DNA of 64,000 nucleotides from Heracleum sosnowskyi (taxonomy: Eukaryota > Streptophyta > Magnoliopsida > Apiales > Apiaceae): NCBI GenBank assembly GCA_030848705.1, contig CM061239.1:86286363-86350362 (forward strand), written 5' to 3'. Shown one piece after another: positions 10,298-20,524 of this stretch (position 1 is its first letter; each line of letters starts with the position of its first letter). Position numbers and translations under genes: made by a program. A model generated the notes under the pieces. The model ran no database searches. It worked only from the letters and a program-made list of their open reading frames with translations, and was not told where the DNA came from.

Positions 10298-11622
10298 TGT
10301 TAGAAATGAATACCACTAGAAACTAGACAGAGGGGGGGTGAATGGATAGTTTGATATATTTTTCGATCTTGAAAACTAAGTAAACAACTGTATGTGATTA
10401 TGATATGTAATATGCAGAAAGTAAATAACACACACAATCACTTTAATCTACTTTGTATAAGCAAATTAAATACTACAGCTTTCCAGGAAATTCACAATCG
10501 AATTTCTGGCTTCTAAACAAGAACAGTTTGAACTTGCTTGCTTACAGAGAAAAGAGCTTAGCAAATAACTATGTGTATCTCTCTTACAGCTTACAGTTGC
10601 GTGTGCACGATATATATATTCCCCTATACAAACTAGGCACACACAATATTACACAGCTACCCCTTCTGAAAGTCCAACTTGTCCTGCCATAAGAAGTTCA
10701 CTGTGTCAGGAAGGACCACCTGCTTTTCGGAGTCTTTCCCGTTTCTGTAGCTGCTTGTCTCTTATCTTTCTCTCCAAGTTTAGCTGTAGATTTGCCATCT
10801 GTTCTTTGGACCACCTTGCCAGAACAAATGCTTCAGTATTTGTCTCCTTTGATTCTTGGTTCTGTACCTTGATTTGTCTTGTTATGAACGGCTAAGTGTT
10901 GATATCGTGAACTCCACTTTATCCCTGACTTCGCGATCTCCCTTGTGAGGACTATGCGATATAGCCTTTGAAGACTTTGCGACATAGGTCATTTGACGAC
11001 TATGCGACATAGGTCATTTGATGACTATGCGACATAGGTCATTTGATGACTATGCGACATAGGTCATTTGACGACTATGTGACATAGGTCATTTGATGAC
11101 TATGCGACATAGGTCATTTGATGACTATGCGACATAGGGCTTCTGAGGACTTCACGATCTAGGCTCCTTTGACTTTGCTGACTTCAACACTTCACGACAT
11201 GTGTCTTGAGGACTTCTCGACATAGTACAAAATGGACTATGCGATATAGTACTTCACGACATGGATATTGGTGACTTCACGACATAGCTTTCTTTTGACT
11301 TTGCTATATAATGCCTTAGACAAATTCCTGCAACTTATTTCTTCATGGCCTTATTCAACTCTATCCTGCTGCATGAACACTTCTGAACTTCTACCAGGAT
11401 AATTATTCAATGGCCTATATACATTCTAGATGCAAGAACTTTACTAAGCTCATTATAAATCTGAGCATACATGATAAAGCTATTGTCCATGAAAACAAGA
11501 CAAGTACATTTAGAGACCTATACTATATCCCAGTGATAGAAATCACTAGGTCATGTAATGTGACATAGTCACATAGTGTAGGCTTGTTAATTGTGGTATT
11601 CAGACATGTCTTGAGCCTAACA
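10298..11622 (-). repeat. E1 3' LTR
   Basis: 1325 bp. In element orientation, U3 starts at 11622. It holds a motif array (10928-11310) and then a TATA box (minus GAATATATATATCG, 10608-10621). The LTR ends at 10298. A 79-codon ORF at 10453-10692 is repeated identically in the other LTR and is not a gene. Confidence 0.96.
10973..11147 (+). repeat. 25-bp tandem array in E1 U3 (left LTR)
   Basis: Seven units of GACTATGCGACATAGGTCAT plus TTGAT start at 10973, 10998, 11023, 11048, 11073, 11098 and 11123. The copy in the other LTR is at 23716-23890. Looser copies of the core (GACTTCRCGACATAG) flank it from 10928 to 11310. It lies 350-530 bp upstream of the LTR TATA box in element orientation. The same core, mostly inverted, is found upstream of ORF3 (16750-17192). 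Confidence 0.95.
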
Positions 11623-11775
11623 ATCTCCCCCAAATTGTGAGTAAGATCCTTAGGCACAATTTCATGTCTGATAACAAGCCTAACTTACATAAAAGGAAAT
11701 TTAGTAACAGAGAGAACAATTCATGAACCTTGAGATCAGAAATTTGATTACATAGAAAAATTGAAAGCTTACAGA
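11623..11775 (-). promoter_or_regulatory. E1 polypurine tract and 3' UTR
   Basis: On the minus strand, ATTTGGGGGAGAT directly abuts the LTR start (TGTTAGG). This is the plus-strand primer tract for reverse transcription. The remaining 130 bases are AT-rich 3' UTR after the ORF3 stop. Confidence 0.85.
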
Positions 11776-14700
11776 TTACTTTTGTTGCTCAACAGCTTCA
11801 GCTTCCAATTGCTTCTCTAGCAAATCATCATATATCTTCTTTTTCCTTATCTCTTCTTTTCTCTTCAAGTCTATGATGGCTTCTTGAAGTTCTTCTCTTG
11901 CAATCAGTTCTTCAATGAGAGGTGAGCCTTCTAAGTCATCAATTGCAGCCTTGAATGCACTTTCTACATAGGAATCAAGAAACTCCATCCTTATTTTGCT
12001 TTGACCTCCATGTGAGTTTTTGTACTCCACAATGTAAGGATTTTGCTTGACCCTGCACAACCCTTTCTGCCTTAGCTCTTTAGCCCTCTCCTCCATCTCA
12101 GCCATTTCTTTTTCTCTCTGAATCTTCTTCTTTTCATTCTCTTTCCTCATGTTTTCTTCATAATCAGCATGCATCTTCAAGTACCTGGCAATATCTATCT
12201 TCCATGTCCTTTCTTCTCTTTCTTCAAAATTCAGTAAGGCATTTATCCTTTCAAGCTCATACTTATAGAAATATTGCCAGCTTCCTTGCTTCATTATCCT
12301 TTCTCTTCCATCAGTGTACTTGATCTCTAGATGATCCAACTTCACTTTGACTTCAAAGATCCTTTGAGCCCTCAAAAATGCTAGGGCATCTTCATCATAG
12401 TCCTCATCTAGTGGAAGCACATTGATGCCAGTAACATTTGTGAGTTTTCCAGTCTTCTTTGTTATCCTTATCCTTTTGGGTACACTCTTGATCTTCAAAT
12501 GCTTCACAAGAGATACCTTTCTGGAACAAGGAGAATTAGTCTTCAGTGCCACATCACTTGGAAGAAGCTTTATTCCTTTCCCCTTCATCCACTGTAACAC
12601 TCCACTAGCTGTAACTTTGTGGAAGTGTTTTCTTGATATTTCTTTTGTGGCTTCACCCTTCTTCTGTGGCAACTCAAGTTCAGAAGTCATGGATAATGAT
12701 TTTGGAGGATCATTGCTAACAGTACCCACCCTAGACTTAGAGTCTTGTGTTGTGGTTAAAGTACTACTAGCAATGTCCTTGACTTGCTGAATTCCACTCC
12801 TAGTTCTCTTCACTGTCTCCTTTGCCCCCTTTGTGTCATCACCAGCATCTGTAGATTTCTTGGAAGATTTGCTCCTGCTGCTGTCACTTGGTCCATCCTT
12901 ATTACTCCTTGAATGAGATCTCCTCCTGTAGGTTTTCTCCTCATCATCATCCTCCCCATCCTTCTTCTTGTTCTTTTCTGTGACAGATTCTGGCAAAACA
13001 CCATGAATCAGAAAAGATTGTAGAATGTTAATCATCTCTAATTCCTCTGCTGTCTTGACTCCTTTCTTTGCTCTCAGCATTTGCAGCACCTGATTGATCT
13101 TTGTGTTATTCTTCATTTGCAGATCTTTGGGAATGACTAGTTGGTCAATACTTCTGACTTTGGATAGACTTTGAAAAATTACTGTCCTTGGCTTGGGTAT
13201 GACCTCAGGCAGTCTTTGATTTTGGTCCATCTCCAAGTCATTATAAAGACTTTCATTGTTAGCCCCACTCTTTTCAATCAACTCCAGAATTATTGACACT
13301 TCAGTGAACTTCAGTTTCTCCAGAGTTTGAAATGCTAAGTGCCACAAGCAGTTGTCCTTGCATACCATGATTATTTCTCTCAGATAAACATCCCTGATTT
13401 TCCTTACTGCAACTGTGAAGTACTTGATGCTTTCCCTGAGCTTCTTTCTATATGCTTGTGCATCTCCTTGAGCATTCTTGTAGGTGGCTTTCAGAAACTC
13501 CAGGAATGCCTCATCATGATAGATGTTAGAGTTGGCAACTTCCTGTAGCTTGGCCTCAGTGATAAGTGTAGCTTGGGTAGGTTTAGCAATTGGAGTAGGT
13601 ATAGCAGGTTGAGAGGTTGAGATGTCTTTAGGCATTGTGGATGGATAGAATGTTGTGGTGACTGTGCTTTTCTGACCTTGTGCATTGATGACCTCTACAG
13701 GGGGAAGATTGATTGGCTTTATTGTCTCTTCAATGAGCTTGCCCTTAAGTTTTGACTGCTTGGTAGGTGCTCCCCCTCTCTTTGTCTTTTTCACATTGAC
13801 CTCCTTTCCTTTCTCCCCCTTAGGCTTGGGATCAGACAAAATGTCTTGAGTTTCCCCAGGAATAGGCAGGTTCATAGATCTCATCATTGAGGTCATCATT
13901 TGTTGCTGCACCAGCAAAATGTTTGTTGTGTTGGTGCCTTGATCATCTAGTTTGTCATTGAGTTGGCTTAGAGATGTAGATAGCATTCTGTTTTCATCCT
14001 TGAGAGAGGCCACTTCTCTTTCTAAGCCATCCACCTTGGAGAATAATTGTTGAGACCTAAATGAGTTGAGGGATTGATCTTTGACCCTGGCAAAATCATA
14101 TTTGGAGATGTCTGACAGAGGGACTTCATCCACCAGCTTATCACCATACTGGTTTTTCCACATGACATTCAACATAGCATTGGTGGTGATGGTAGATTTT
14201 GCTTGATTTTCCAGTGTAGAAGCCAGTTTCTTGATGTTGTCTGTGACCATGGCAAGAGTCACATCCATCATGGACACATTGGTGGAGGTTTTCTGGACTT
14301 CTTTGAGGATACCATCCACCTTGGGAAAATCAGAGAGATAAGAGGTTCTGAGCTTAGTGAGGGATCTTTCTGTCTCCTCCTGAATTGAAGAAATCTCTGA
14401 TTGAAGCCCTTTCCCAAGATAATGCAGAGCCTTCAACTGGTTCTTGTATACATCATTCACAGCATCATAGATGGCAACAGGAGAAAGATCCTTAGCATTG
14501 GAGCCCAGAGAGGTGAGGTATTCTTCTCTCACAAAAGCCAGGGCATCCTTGAGCTTGAGAGTCCTCTTAGCATCCAACCAGGCATCCACATTCCCCTCTG
14601 GTTCAGCTGTATCCACAATCTTCTCCTGTTGAGCTTCAACATCCTCCTTATGGCATAGCAGGATAGCTTCATAATCAGCATTTGGAAGGTTGGAGGTGAG

Positions 14701-16632
14701 GAGATGTTGAGCTATCTTTGAGAACTCATCAATCTGTGCCACATGGAGATCTTGTATGGCTTCTTCAGACATTTTGGAAGGCACAGATGACGATCCTGAA
14801 GGCATGTCATGGTGCACAGGCTTCAGCCATTCTGACATTGTGGCCTGAGCCAAGTGAGAGCTAGTGCTAGGCACTTCATGAGATGTGTGAGTTTGAGTCT
14901 CCTCCAGCCTTGGAATGGCTGTAGGGTCTGATGTTGTCTCCATTGAAATGGGATGTGTTACAACATCAGCCCTATATGTCTGTGAAGACAGTTCCACATC
15001 CCTAAGGATGGGAGAATTTGGCACAGAGTCTCCAGTGAAAACTGGTGAATCCTCCATGTTTGTGTTGGTGTCATTAGGATATGCCTCAGCATGCATTCCC
15101 TGACCAACTGAATGTGGGTCCTGAGTGGTGAGCACAGTGTCAAGCACCATGTCACTTGAAGTTGGCTCAATCACAGGGCTGGATTGTGATTGATCAAGGG
15201 CAAGATTGTCATGAGTATGACTCTCTTGTTCAGAAGAAATTTTAGTGGAAGAATCTGAGAGAGAAGTGGGGTTCAGATTGGATTTTAGCAACTCCCCCTG
15301 AGAAATAGGAGGAGTTTCAACATTGATGTGCTCTCCACTTAGTGTTTGATCACCCTTATCACTCCTAGGGTCAAGAGTGAGGTCTTGACCCTGTGCAGAC
15401 TCGTTACAACTTGCAGTGGGGAGGCTGCTCTTTTCAATACCCATGACCTGTTGAGAGGCCATAGACAGTAGCAGGTGTACCCCTTTTTGCACATCTGAAT
15501 CCTGTTGAGAGGATGCAGTGGTGGCTACAGATTTTGATTTCTTCTTTGGTCTGGTGAGAGGTGACTCAGGAATCTCACTTGCTAACTCTACAGATTCATG
15601 GATAATAGCTAGGGTTCTCTTCTTCTTCTTTTTAGTAACATCAACCTTTTGAGAGATTGATGCACTTGGCTGACTATCCTCTATAGTGGTGTTTACAGTG
15701 GGGTTGCTGGATGGGATAGGGAGGCTTGGGTTAGACTGTGATGCTCCTTCAGTCTCAGCCTCCCCTGTCCAGGAAAGAGCATGGTATATGGGCTTATCAA
15801 GTGGATAAGACGCGAATGTGTCCTGCATATGCGGGGTCACACTCAAGATCACATCCACTTGATTCCTTGTGTCCAATGAACCAAACAGAATCTTGGACAT
15901 GGACTTGGAATAAGCCATCTTTGATTTATCAATACCCTCCAAGTCATGGACATTAGCATCAAGATAATTTAAAATAACTTGAAGAAAGCGAGGGTAAAAG
16001 ATGTCATTACCTCTTCCACGGACTGTCCTCCCTAGCCTTTGAGTCAATTCCTTGAGGATTATTGCTCCAACATTGATTTCCTGATTGTAGGCTAGGGAAT
16101 AGGCCAGCTTCACAGCAATGTGACTGATATGGTCCCATCCTGTCTTTCTGCAAAGGAACACCTTCTGGAGTGCATCAAATAGAAATGACCACTCCCTTCT
16201 TACAAACTTCTTATTCAGCTTTCCAGTATCTATCTCATCAGCATACTGAATGAAGGTCATGAAGTCTACTATTTGAGCATCAGTAGCTTCTTGGTCATGA
16301 CCCTCCACCTTGAACCCGAATGCTTCATTTATCTCCTTCTCCCCAAACTGGAAGTGTTTGCCTCCAATTGAACAAGCTATCTCCTGGAACGAAGTTCCAT
16401 CTTCCCTGGCCATTGTAGAAACCAACGCCGTTCGCCAAAATCCTTCCAATACATCAACATACAACGTGGGGTTCAAGGTTAGGGCTCGGCGGAGGTAGGA
16501 ATCGTTCAGGAACCGTACAAAACACTTGTACCTGGGTTTAGCCTCAGCCTCAGAGGGAATGGTGAGAAGATTTGTTTCTTTGGGGATGGTTAAAGGAATA
16601 GAGGAGGATTCTGTTTGAGATTTGGGTGCCAT
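11776..16632 (-). CDS. E1 ORF3, 1618-codon envelope-position protein
   Basis: An uninterrupted ORF of 1618 residues lies downstream of pol, where SIRE elements have an envelope-like ORF. That ORF is usually several hundred residues, so this one is unusually long. The N-terminal domain (about 30-235) has RREWSFLFDALQKVF, KLAYSLAYNQEINVGAIIL and YPRFLQVILNYL; equivalents are found in ORF3 of E2 and E6. A basic cluster near residue 331 (TKKKKKRT) and another near 360 look like nuclear signals. A Ser/Thr-rich linker follows, with an ASCNES motif shared with E6. There is a coiled coil near 865-900, an Arg/Ser/Lys-rich patch near 1240-1290, and a long charged coiled coil at 1500-1618. I see no signal peptide or membrane helix, so calling it an envelope is unsupported. 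Its role is unknown. Confidence 0.88.
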   Translation of the reverse strand: MAPKSQTESSSIPLTIPKETNLLTIPSEAEAKPRYKCFVRFLNDSYLRRALTLNPTLYVDVLEGFWRTALVSTMAREDGTSFQEIACSIGGKHFQFGEKEINEAFGFKVEGHDQEATDAQIVDFMTFIQYADEIDTGKLNKKFVRREWSFLFDALQKVFLCRKTGWDHISHIAVKLAYSLAYNQEINVGAIILKELTQRLGRTVRGRGNDIFYPRFLQVILNYLDANVHDLEGIDKSKMAYSKSMSKILFGSLDTRNQVDVILSVTPHMQDTFASYPLDKPIYHALSWTGEAETEGASQSNPSLPIPSSNPTVNTTIEDSQPSASISQKVDVTKKKKKRTLAIIHESVELASEIPESPLTRPKKKSKSVATTASSQQDSDVQKGVHLLLSMASQQVMGIEKSSLPTASCNESAQGQDLTLDPRSDKGDQTLSGEHINVETPPISQGELLKSNLNPTSLSDSSTKISSEQESHTHDNLALDQSQSSPVIEPTSSDMVLDTVLTTQDPHSVGQGMHAEAYPNDTNTNMEDSPVFTGDSVPNSPILRDVELSSQTYRADVVTHPISMETTSDPTAIPRLEETQTHTSHEVPSTSSHLAQATMSEWLKPVHHDMPSGSSSVPSKMSEEAIQDLHVAQIDEFSKIAQHLLTSNLPNADYEAILLCHKEDVEAQQEKIVDTAEPEGNVDAWLDAKRTLKLKDALAFVREEYLTSLGSNAKDLSPVAIYDAVNDVYKNQLKALHYLGKGLQSEISSIQEETERSLTKLRTSYLSDFPKVDGILKEVQKTSTNVSMMDVTLAMVTDNIKKLASTLENQAKSTITTNAMLNVMWKNQYGDKLVDEVPLSDISKYDFARVKDQSLNSFRSQQLFSKVDGLEREVASLKDENRMLSTSLSQLNDKLDDQGTNTTNILLVQQQMMTSMMRSMNLPIPGETQDILSDPKPKGEKGKEVNVKKTKRGGAPTKQSKLKGKLIEETIKPINLPPVEVINAQGQKSTVTTTFYPSTMPKDISTSQPAIPTPIAKPTQATLITEAKLQEVANSNIYHDEAFLEFLKATYKNAQGDAQAYRKKLRESIKYFTVAVRKIRDVYLREIIMVCKDNCLWHLAFQTLEKLKFTEVSIILELIEKSGANNESLYNDLEMDQNQRLPEVIPKPRTVIFQSLSKVRSIDQLVIPKDLQMKNNTKINQVLQMLRAKKGVKTAEELEMINILQSFLIHGVLPESVTEKNKKKDGEDDDEEKTYRRRSHSRSNKDGPSDSSRSKSSKKSTDAGDDTKGAKETVKRTRSGIQQVKDIASSTLTTTQDSKSRVGTVSNDPPKSLSMTSELELPQKKGEATKEISRKHFHKVTASGVLQWMKGKGIKLLPSDVALKTNSPCSRKVSLVKHLKIKSVPKRIRITKKTGKLTNVTGINVLPLDEDYDEDALAFLRAQRIFEVKVKLDHLEIKYTDGRERIMKQGSWQYFYKYELERINALLNFEEREERTWKIDIARYLKMHADYEENMRKENEKKKIQREKEMAEMEERAKELRQKGLCRVKQNPYIVEYKNSHGGQSKIRMEFLDSYVESAFKAAIDDLEGSPLIEELIAREELQEAIIDLKRKEEIRKKKIYDDLLEKQLEAEAVEQQK

Positions 16633-16760
16633 TTCTTGAGAGAGAGAGTAAGAAAGAGAGTAGAGAATTTGTGCTTAGGTTAGAAAGTTTGAGAGCAATA
16701 GACAAGATGAAAAGTTGCAAACGGTTAGAAAATGGTATTTATATGATAGAGACACTGCGA
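16633..16760 (-). promoter_or_regulatory. putative E1 ORF3 core promoter and leader
   Basis: On the minus strand a canonical TATAAATA (plus 16736-16743) lies 104 bases before the ORF3 ATG. A CT-rich leader (plus strand GAGAGAGAGAGTAAGAAAGA, 16639-16658) follows, as in plant 5' UTRs. This suggests ORF3 has its own transcript. That is inferred from position and composition only. Confidence 0.5.
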
Positions 16761-17192
16761 TATGGAGTTATGAATGTGTACAGTCTATCTGTATGTCGTG
16801 AAGTCAAAAGTGGCCTGTACCGCAAAGTCTTGCAAAGTATATCGCATAGTCTCAACAATGAACTATGTCGCAAAGTCTTCAAAATGAAAGGATCGGGGAG
16901 ACTTTGCGATATAGTAGAAATACCCTGTCTAAAGCTCTCTTTTAGGAATTTTGAGCAATTTGTCAGACTTTTATCAAATTTTGAAATAAAATTAATTTAA
17001 ATAAAAATTCTGTCAACTATGGAGACTTGTCGATATAGTTATTCGAAGTCGCGAAGTCATAAAATTAACTATGTCGCAAACTCATGAAATGAACTATGTC
17101 GCGAAGTCTCACAATCTCAACAGTTTGCGATATAAGTCTGTTTAATTTGAACTATGTCGTGAACTCTGAAAATCATCTATGTCGAGATGTCT
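16750..17192 (-). repeat. motif array upstream of E1 ORF3, inverted relative to the LTR array
   Basis: About ten copies of a 15-18 bp motif like AACTATGTCGCAAAGTC are irregularly spaced on the plus strand. Its reverse complement, GACTTTGCGACATAGTT, is the core of the 25-bp array in U3. Two copies (near 16899 and 17021) are in the U3 orientation. The core is nearly palindromic (CTATG..CATAG), so orientation rests on the TCGCA/TGCGA centre. The array lies immediately upstream of the ORF3 TATA box. Confidence 0.85.
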
Positions 17193-17348
17193 CAAAAGCT
17201 CACAACACCACTAACAAATATGATTTTGAAAAATATGCAGTAAAATACTGAAATATTTATAAATCATATCTCAGCTAATTTTCACTCCAAACAAATAGAT
17301 CATTTAAATACAGTGAAAATTTACTGCTGCAACTATTAACCAGCATAT

Positions 17349-20300
17349 TTACTTAGAACAACTGAATGAAGGATTGAGCATTCCAATTTCACTCACAAGT
17401 CTGTTGAAGACTGCTTCATTCAGAGGTTTAGTAAATATGTCAGCTAATTGTTTCTCAGTTGGAACATAAGAGACTTCTATGGTACCATTTGCAGCATGTT
17501 CCCTAATGAAATGGTACCTGATCTCAATGTGCTTTGTAGTAGAATGATTAACAGGATTAGCTACAATGGATATTGCACTAGTATTATCACACATCAGAGG
17601 AATGTGTTCTAACACTAGTCCATAATCCATGAGTTGATTTCTAATCCAAAGCAATTGAGCACAACAACTTCCAGCAGCAATATATTCAGCCTCAGCTGTG
17701 GATGTTGCTGTGGACTGTTGTTTCTTACTAAACCAGGACACTAACCTTTGACCTAGGAATTGACAGCTTCCAGAGGTGCTCTTCCTGTCAATCCTGCATC
17801 CAGCATAATCAGAATCTGTGTAACCAACCAGGTTGAACCCAGTGCCCTTTGGATACCATAGCCCAAGATTAGGAGTCCCCTTCAGATATTTGAAAATTCT
17901 TTTGATGGCCATCATGTGAGATTCCTTGGGATCAGACTGGAACCTTGCACAAAGGCATGTGGCAAACATGATGTCTGGCCTGCTAGCTGTGAGATAGAGC
18001 AGGGATCCAACCATTCCTCTATAGACCTTGATATCAACTCTCTTGCCTTTCTTGTCTTCATCCAGCTTGATTGCAGTAGACATAGGAGTTTTAGCTGAGG
18101 ATGACTCTTCTAAACCATATTTCTTTAAAAGATCCTTGACATACTTAGATTGGTTTATAAAGATGCCATCCTCCCTTTGATGTACTTGCAGGCCTAGGAA
18201 GTAGGTTAACTCTCCCATCATACTCATCTCATATTTACTTTGCATCAACTTAGAGAACCTTTCACAGAGTTTTTCATTTGAAGAGCCAAAGATGATATCA
18301 TCCACATAGATTTGAACAAGAATGATATCATTTCCATGCTTCTTGAAGAATAGGGTTTTGTCAATTGTACCCCTGGTAAATTGATGCTCAAGAAGGAATT
18401 GAGATAGAGTTTCATACCAGGCTCTTGGTGCCTGTTTGAGTCCATAGAGTGCCTTGAGCAGTCTATACACAAAGTTTGGGAAGTCTTCACTCTCAAAGCC
18501 AGGTGGTTGAGACACATAAACTTCTTCAGCAAGATCACCATTGAGAAATGCACTTTTCACATCCATTTGATACACCTTAAAATCTGAGTGAGCTGCAAAA
18601 GCCAGAAAGATTCTGATGGCTTCCAGTCTAGCTACAGGTGCAAATGTCTCATCATAGTCAATGCCTTCTTGCTGACAATATCCTTTGGCAACCAGCCTTG
18701 CTTTGTTTCTTACTACCACTCCTTCTTCATCCATCTTGTTTCTGAACACCCATTTGGTGTCAATAACATTCTTTCCTTTTGGAGGTGGCACTAGTTCCCA
18801 TACCTTGTTTTTCTCAAATTGATTCAACTCTTCTTGCATGGCAACAATCCAATCAGAATTCTTCAAAGCTTCTTCAATTAATTTAGGTTCCTCTTGTGAC
18901 AGAAAGCAGCTATACAGACAAGTATTTAATGTTTCCCTTCTTGTTCTAACTCCCTCACTAGGATCTCCAATGATTTAATCCCTAGTGTGGGCTCTGTCCC
19001 ATTTCCTTGTGTGCCCCTGTTCATTTCCTTGATCTGTTCCAATCTCATTTTGGTTGACAGTTGCATTCTCTTCTTCTCCCCCTGTGTTTGTGAATCCTTG
19101 CACAGGTGTTTGAAGAAGATTGTCAACTTCAAGAGTTTCATTTTCTAGAACAGTTTGAACAGGGGGTTCATCTTCACTTTCAGAATCCTCAAGATAACCT
19201 TGATTCTCAAATCTCAATAGCACACTGTCTTGATCACTTGTTTTCAGTCCTGGAGTTTTCTTGTCATCAAAGGTAACATCCATGCTTTCCATGACTTTGT
19301 GTTGCTCAGGTACAAACACTCTGTATGCTGTCCTTTCCAGAGAGTATCCAATGAAGATACCTTCAAATGCCTTAGCATCAAATTTTCCAACATGCTCAGA
19401 GGTATCTTTCATCACAAAGCACTTGCTTCCAAACACATGCAGGTGCTTGAAGGATGCTCTTTTTCCAGTCATTAATGAGTAAGGAGTTTTGCCAGACTTC
19501 TTATTGATTAATGTTCTATTTTGCACATAGCACGCTGTGTTAACAGCATCAGCCCAAAAGCTAGTGGGTAGCTTTACATCCAGTAGCATTGTCCTTGCAG
19601 CTTCAATGAGAGTTCTATTCTTTCTCTCAACTACTCCATTTTGTTGAGGTGTTCTAGGAGCTGAGAATTGTTGAGAAATTCCTTTATCTTTGCAAAACTC
19701 ATACAATGTTGAATTTCTGAACTCAGTCCCATTATCACTTCTCAAAGCAACTACAGAGGCACCAGTGCTTTGTGCTTCTTTATCAACTCTCTTGATATGC
19801 TCTATTATGACTTGGGGTGCTTCATCCTTGGAGAATAGGAATTCCACCCAAGTATATCTTGAATAGTCATCTACCATCACTAGAGCATATTTCTTTTTGG
19901 AAAGGGACATTACATTCACAGGGCCAAATAAGTCCATGTGAATTAGTTGCAGAGGTTTTGAGTTTGTATTGAGCAACTTGTTCTTGTGACTTGATCTTTT
20001 AATCTTCCCTTTCTGACAAGCTTCACATGCTCCATCTTGCACAAACTCCAAGGCAGGCAAATCCCTGATGAGTTCTCTCTTGGTTAGAGAGTTCATTGCC
20101 TGAACATTTAAGTGAGACAGTTTCTTGTGCCACAGCCAGAATTCCTCATTTGTGGCTTTTGTGTAGAAACAACAAATTTCTCCCTTATCTGCAGCCTTGA
20201 GATTAGCTACAAACAAGCTTCCTTTCTTCACACCAGTTAGAACAACTTCACCACTTTCCCTTTTTGAGATTGAACAAAGGTCTTCATCAAATTCCACTTT

Positions 20301-20513
20301 GAAGCCTCTGTTGGTAAACTATCCAATACTCAAGAGATTATGCTTCAGTCCTTCAACAAATGCTACATCTTCAATAATGACATTTCCAGATTTAACACTG
20401 CCATATCCCATTGTATAACCAATGTTGTCAAGCAGGGCTATATCACCAGTCATGTGACTTGAGCATCCACTGTCCAAGATCCATATGACTCTTTTATTCC
20501 TGTTGCCCTGCAT
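17349..20513 (-). pseudogene. pol: E1 pol: protease, integrase, RT, RNase H (two stops)
   Basis: The Ty1/copia polyprotein starts at MQGNRNKRVIWILDSGCSSH with protease motif DSG. It is offset by -1 from gag, whose TAG is 12 nt upstream, so a frameshift or splice would be needed to join them. GAG-pre-integrase/HHCC (WHKKLSHLN..CEACQKGK) follows, then integrase Asp (HMDLFGP), Asp (SDNGTEF) and Glu (QNGVVERKNRT), then RT (YVDDIIFG) and RNase H (YTDSDYAG), ending at 17349. Two in-frame stops break it: TAG at 20319-20321 (HNLLSI-G-stop, where relatives have SQ) and TAA at 18975-18977 (before IIGDPSEGV). No frameshift is seen within pol. This copy cannot make complete pol. Confidence 0.92.
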
Positions 20514-20524
20514 TCACAAAGTGA

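Noticed and set aside
10453..10692. 79-codon ORF repeated at 23196-23435
   Set aside because: Identical copies exist only because both are in the same region of the two E1 LTRs. No protein motif, and its strand is opposite to the element.
10973..11147. A 25-bp repeat array that could be taken for CRISPR
   Set aside because: The units are contiguous tandem copies with no unique spacers, lie inside a plant retrotransposon LTR, and are duplicated in the other LTR.
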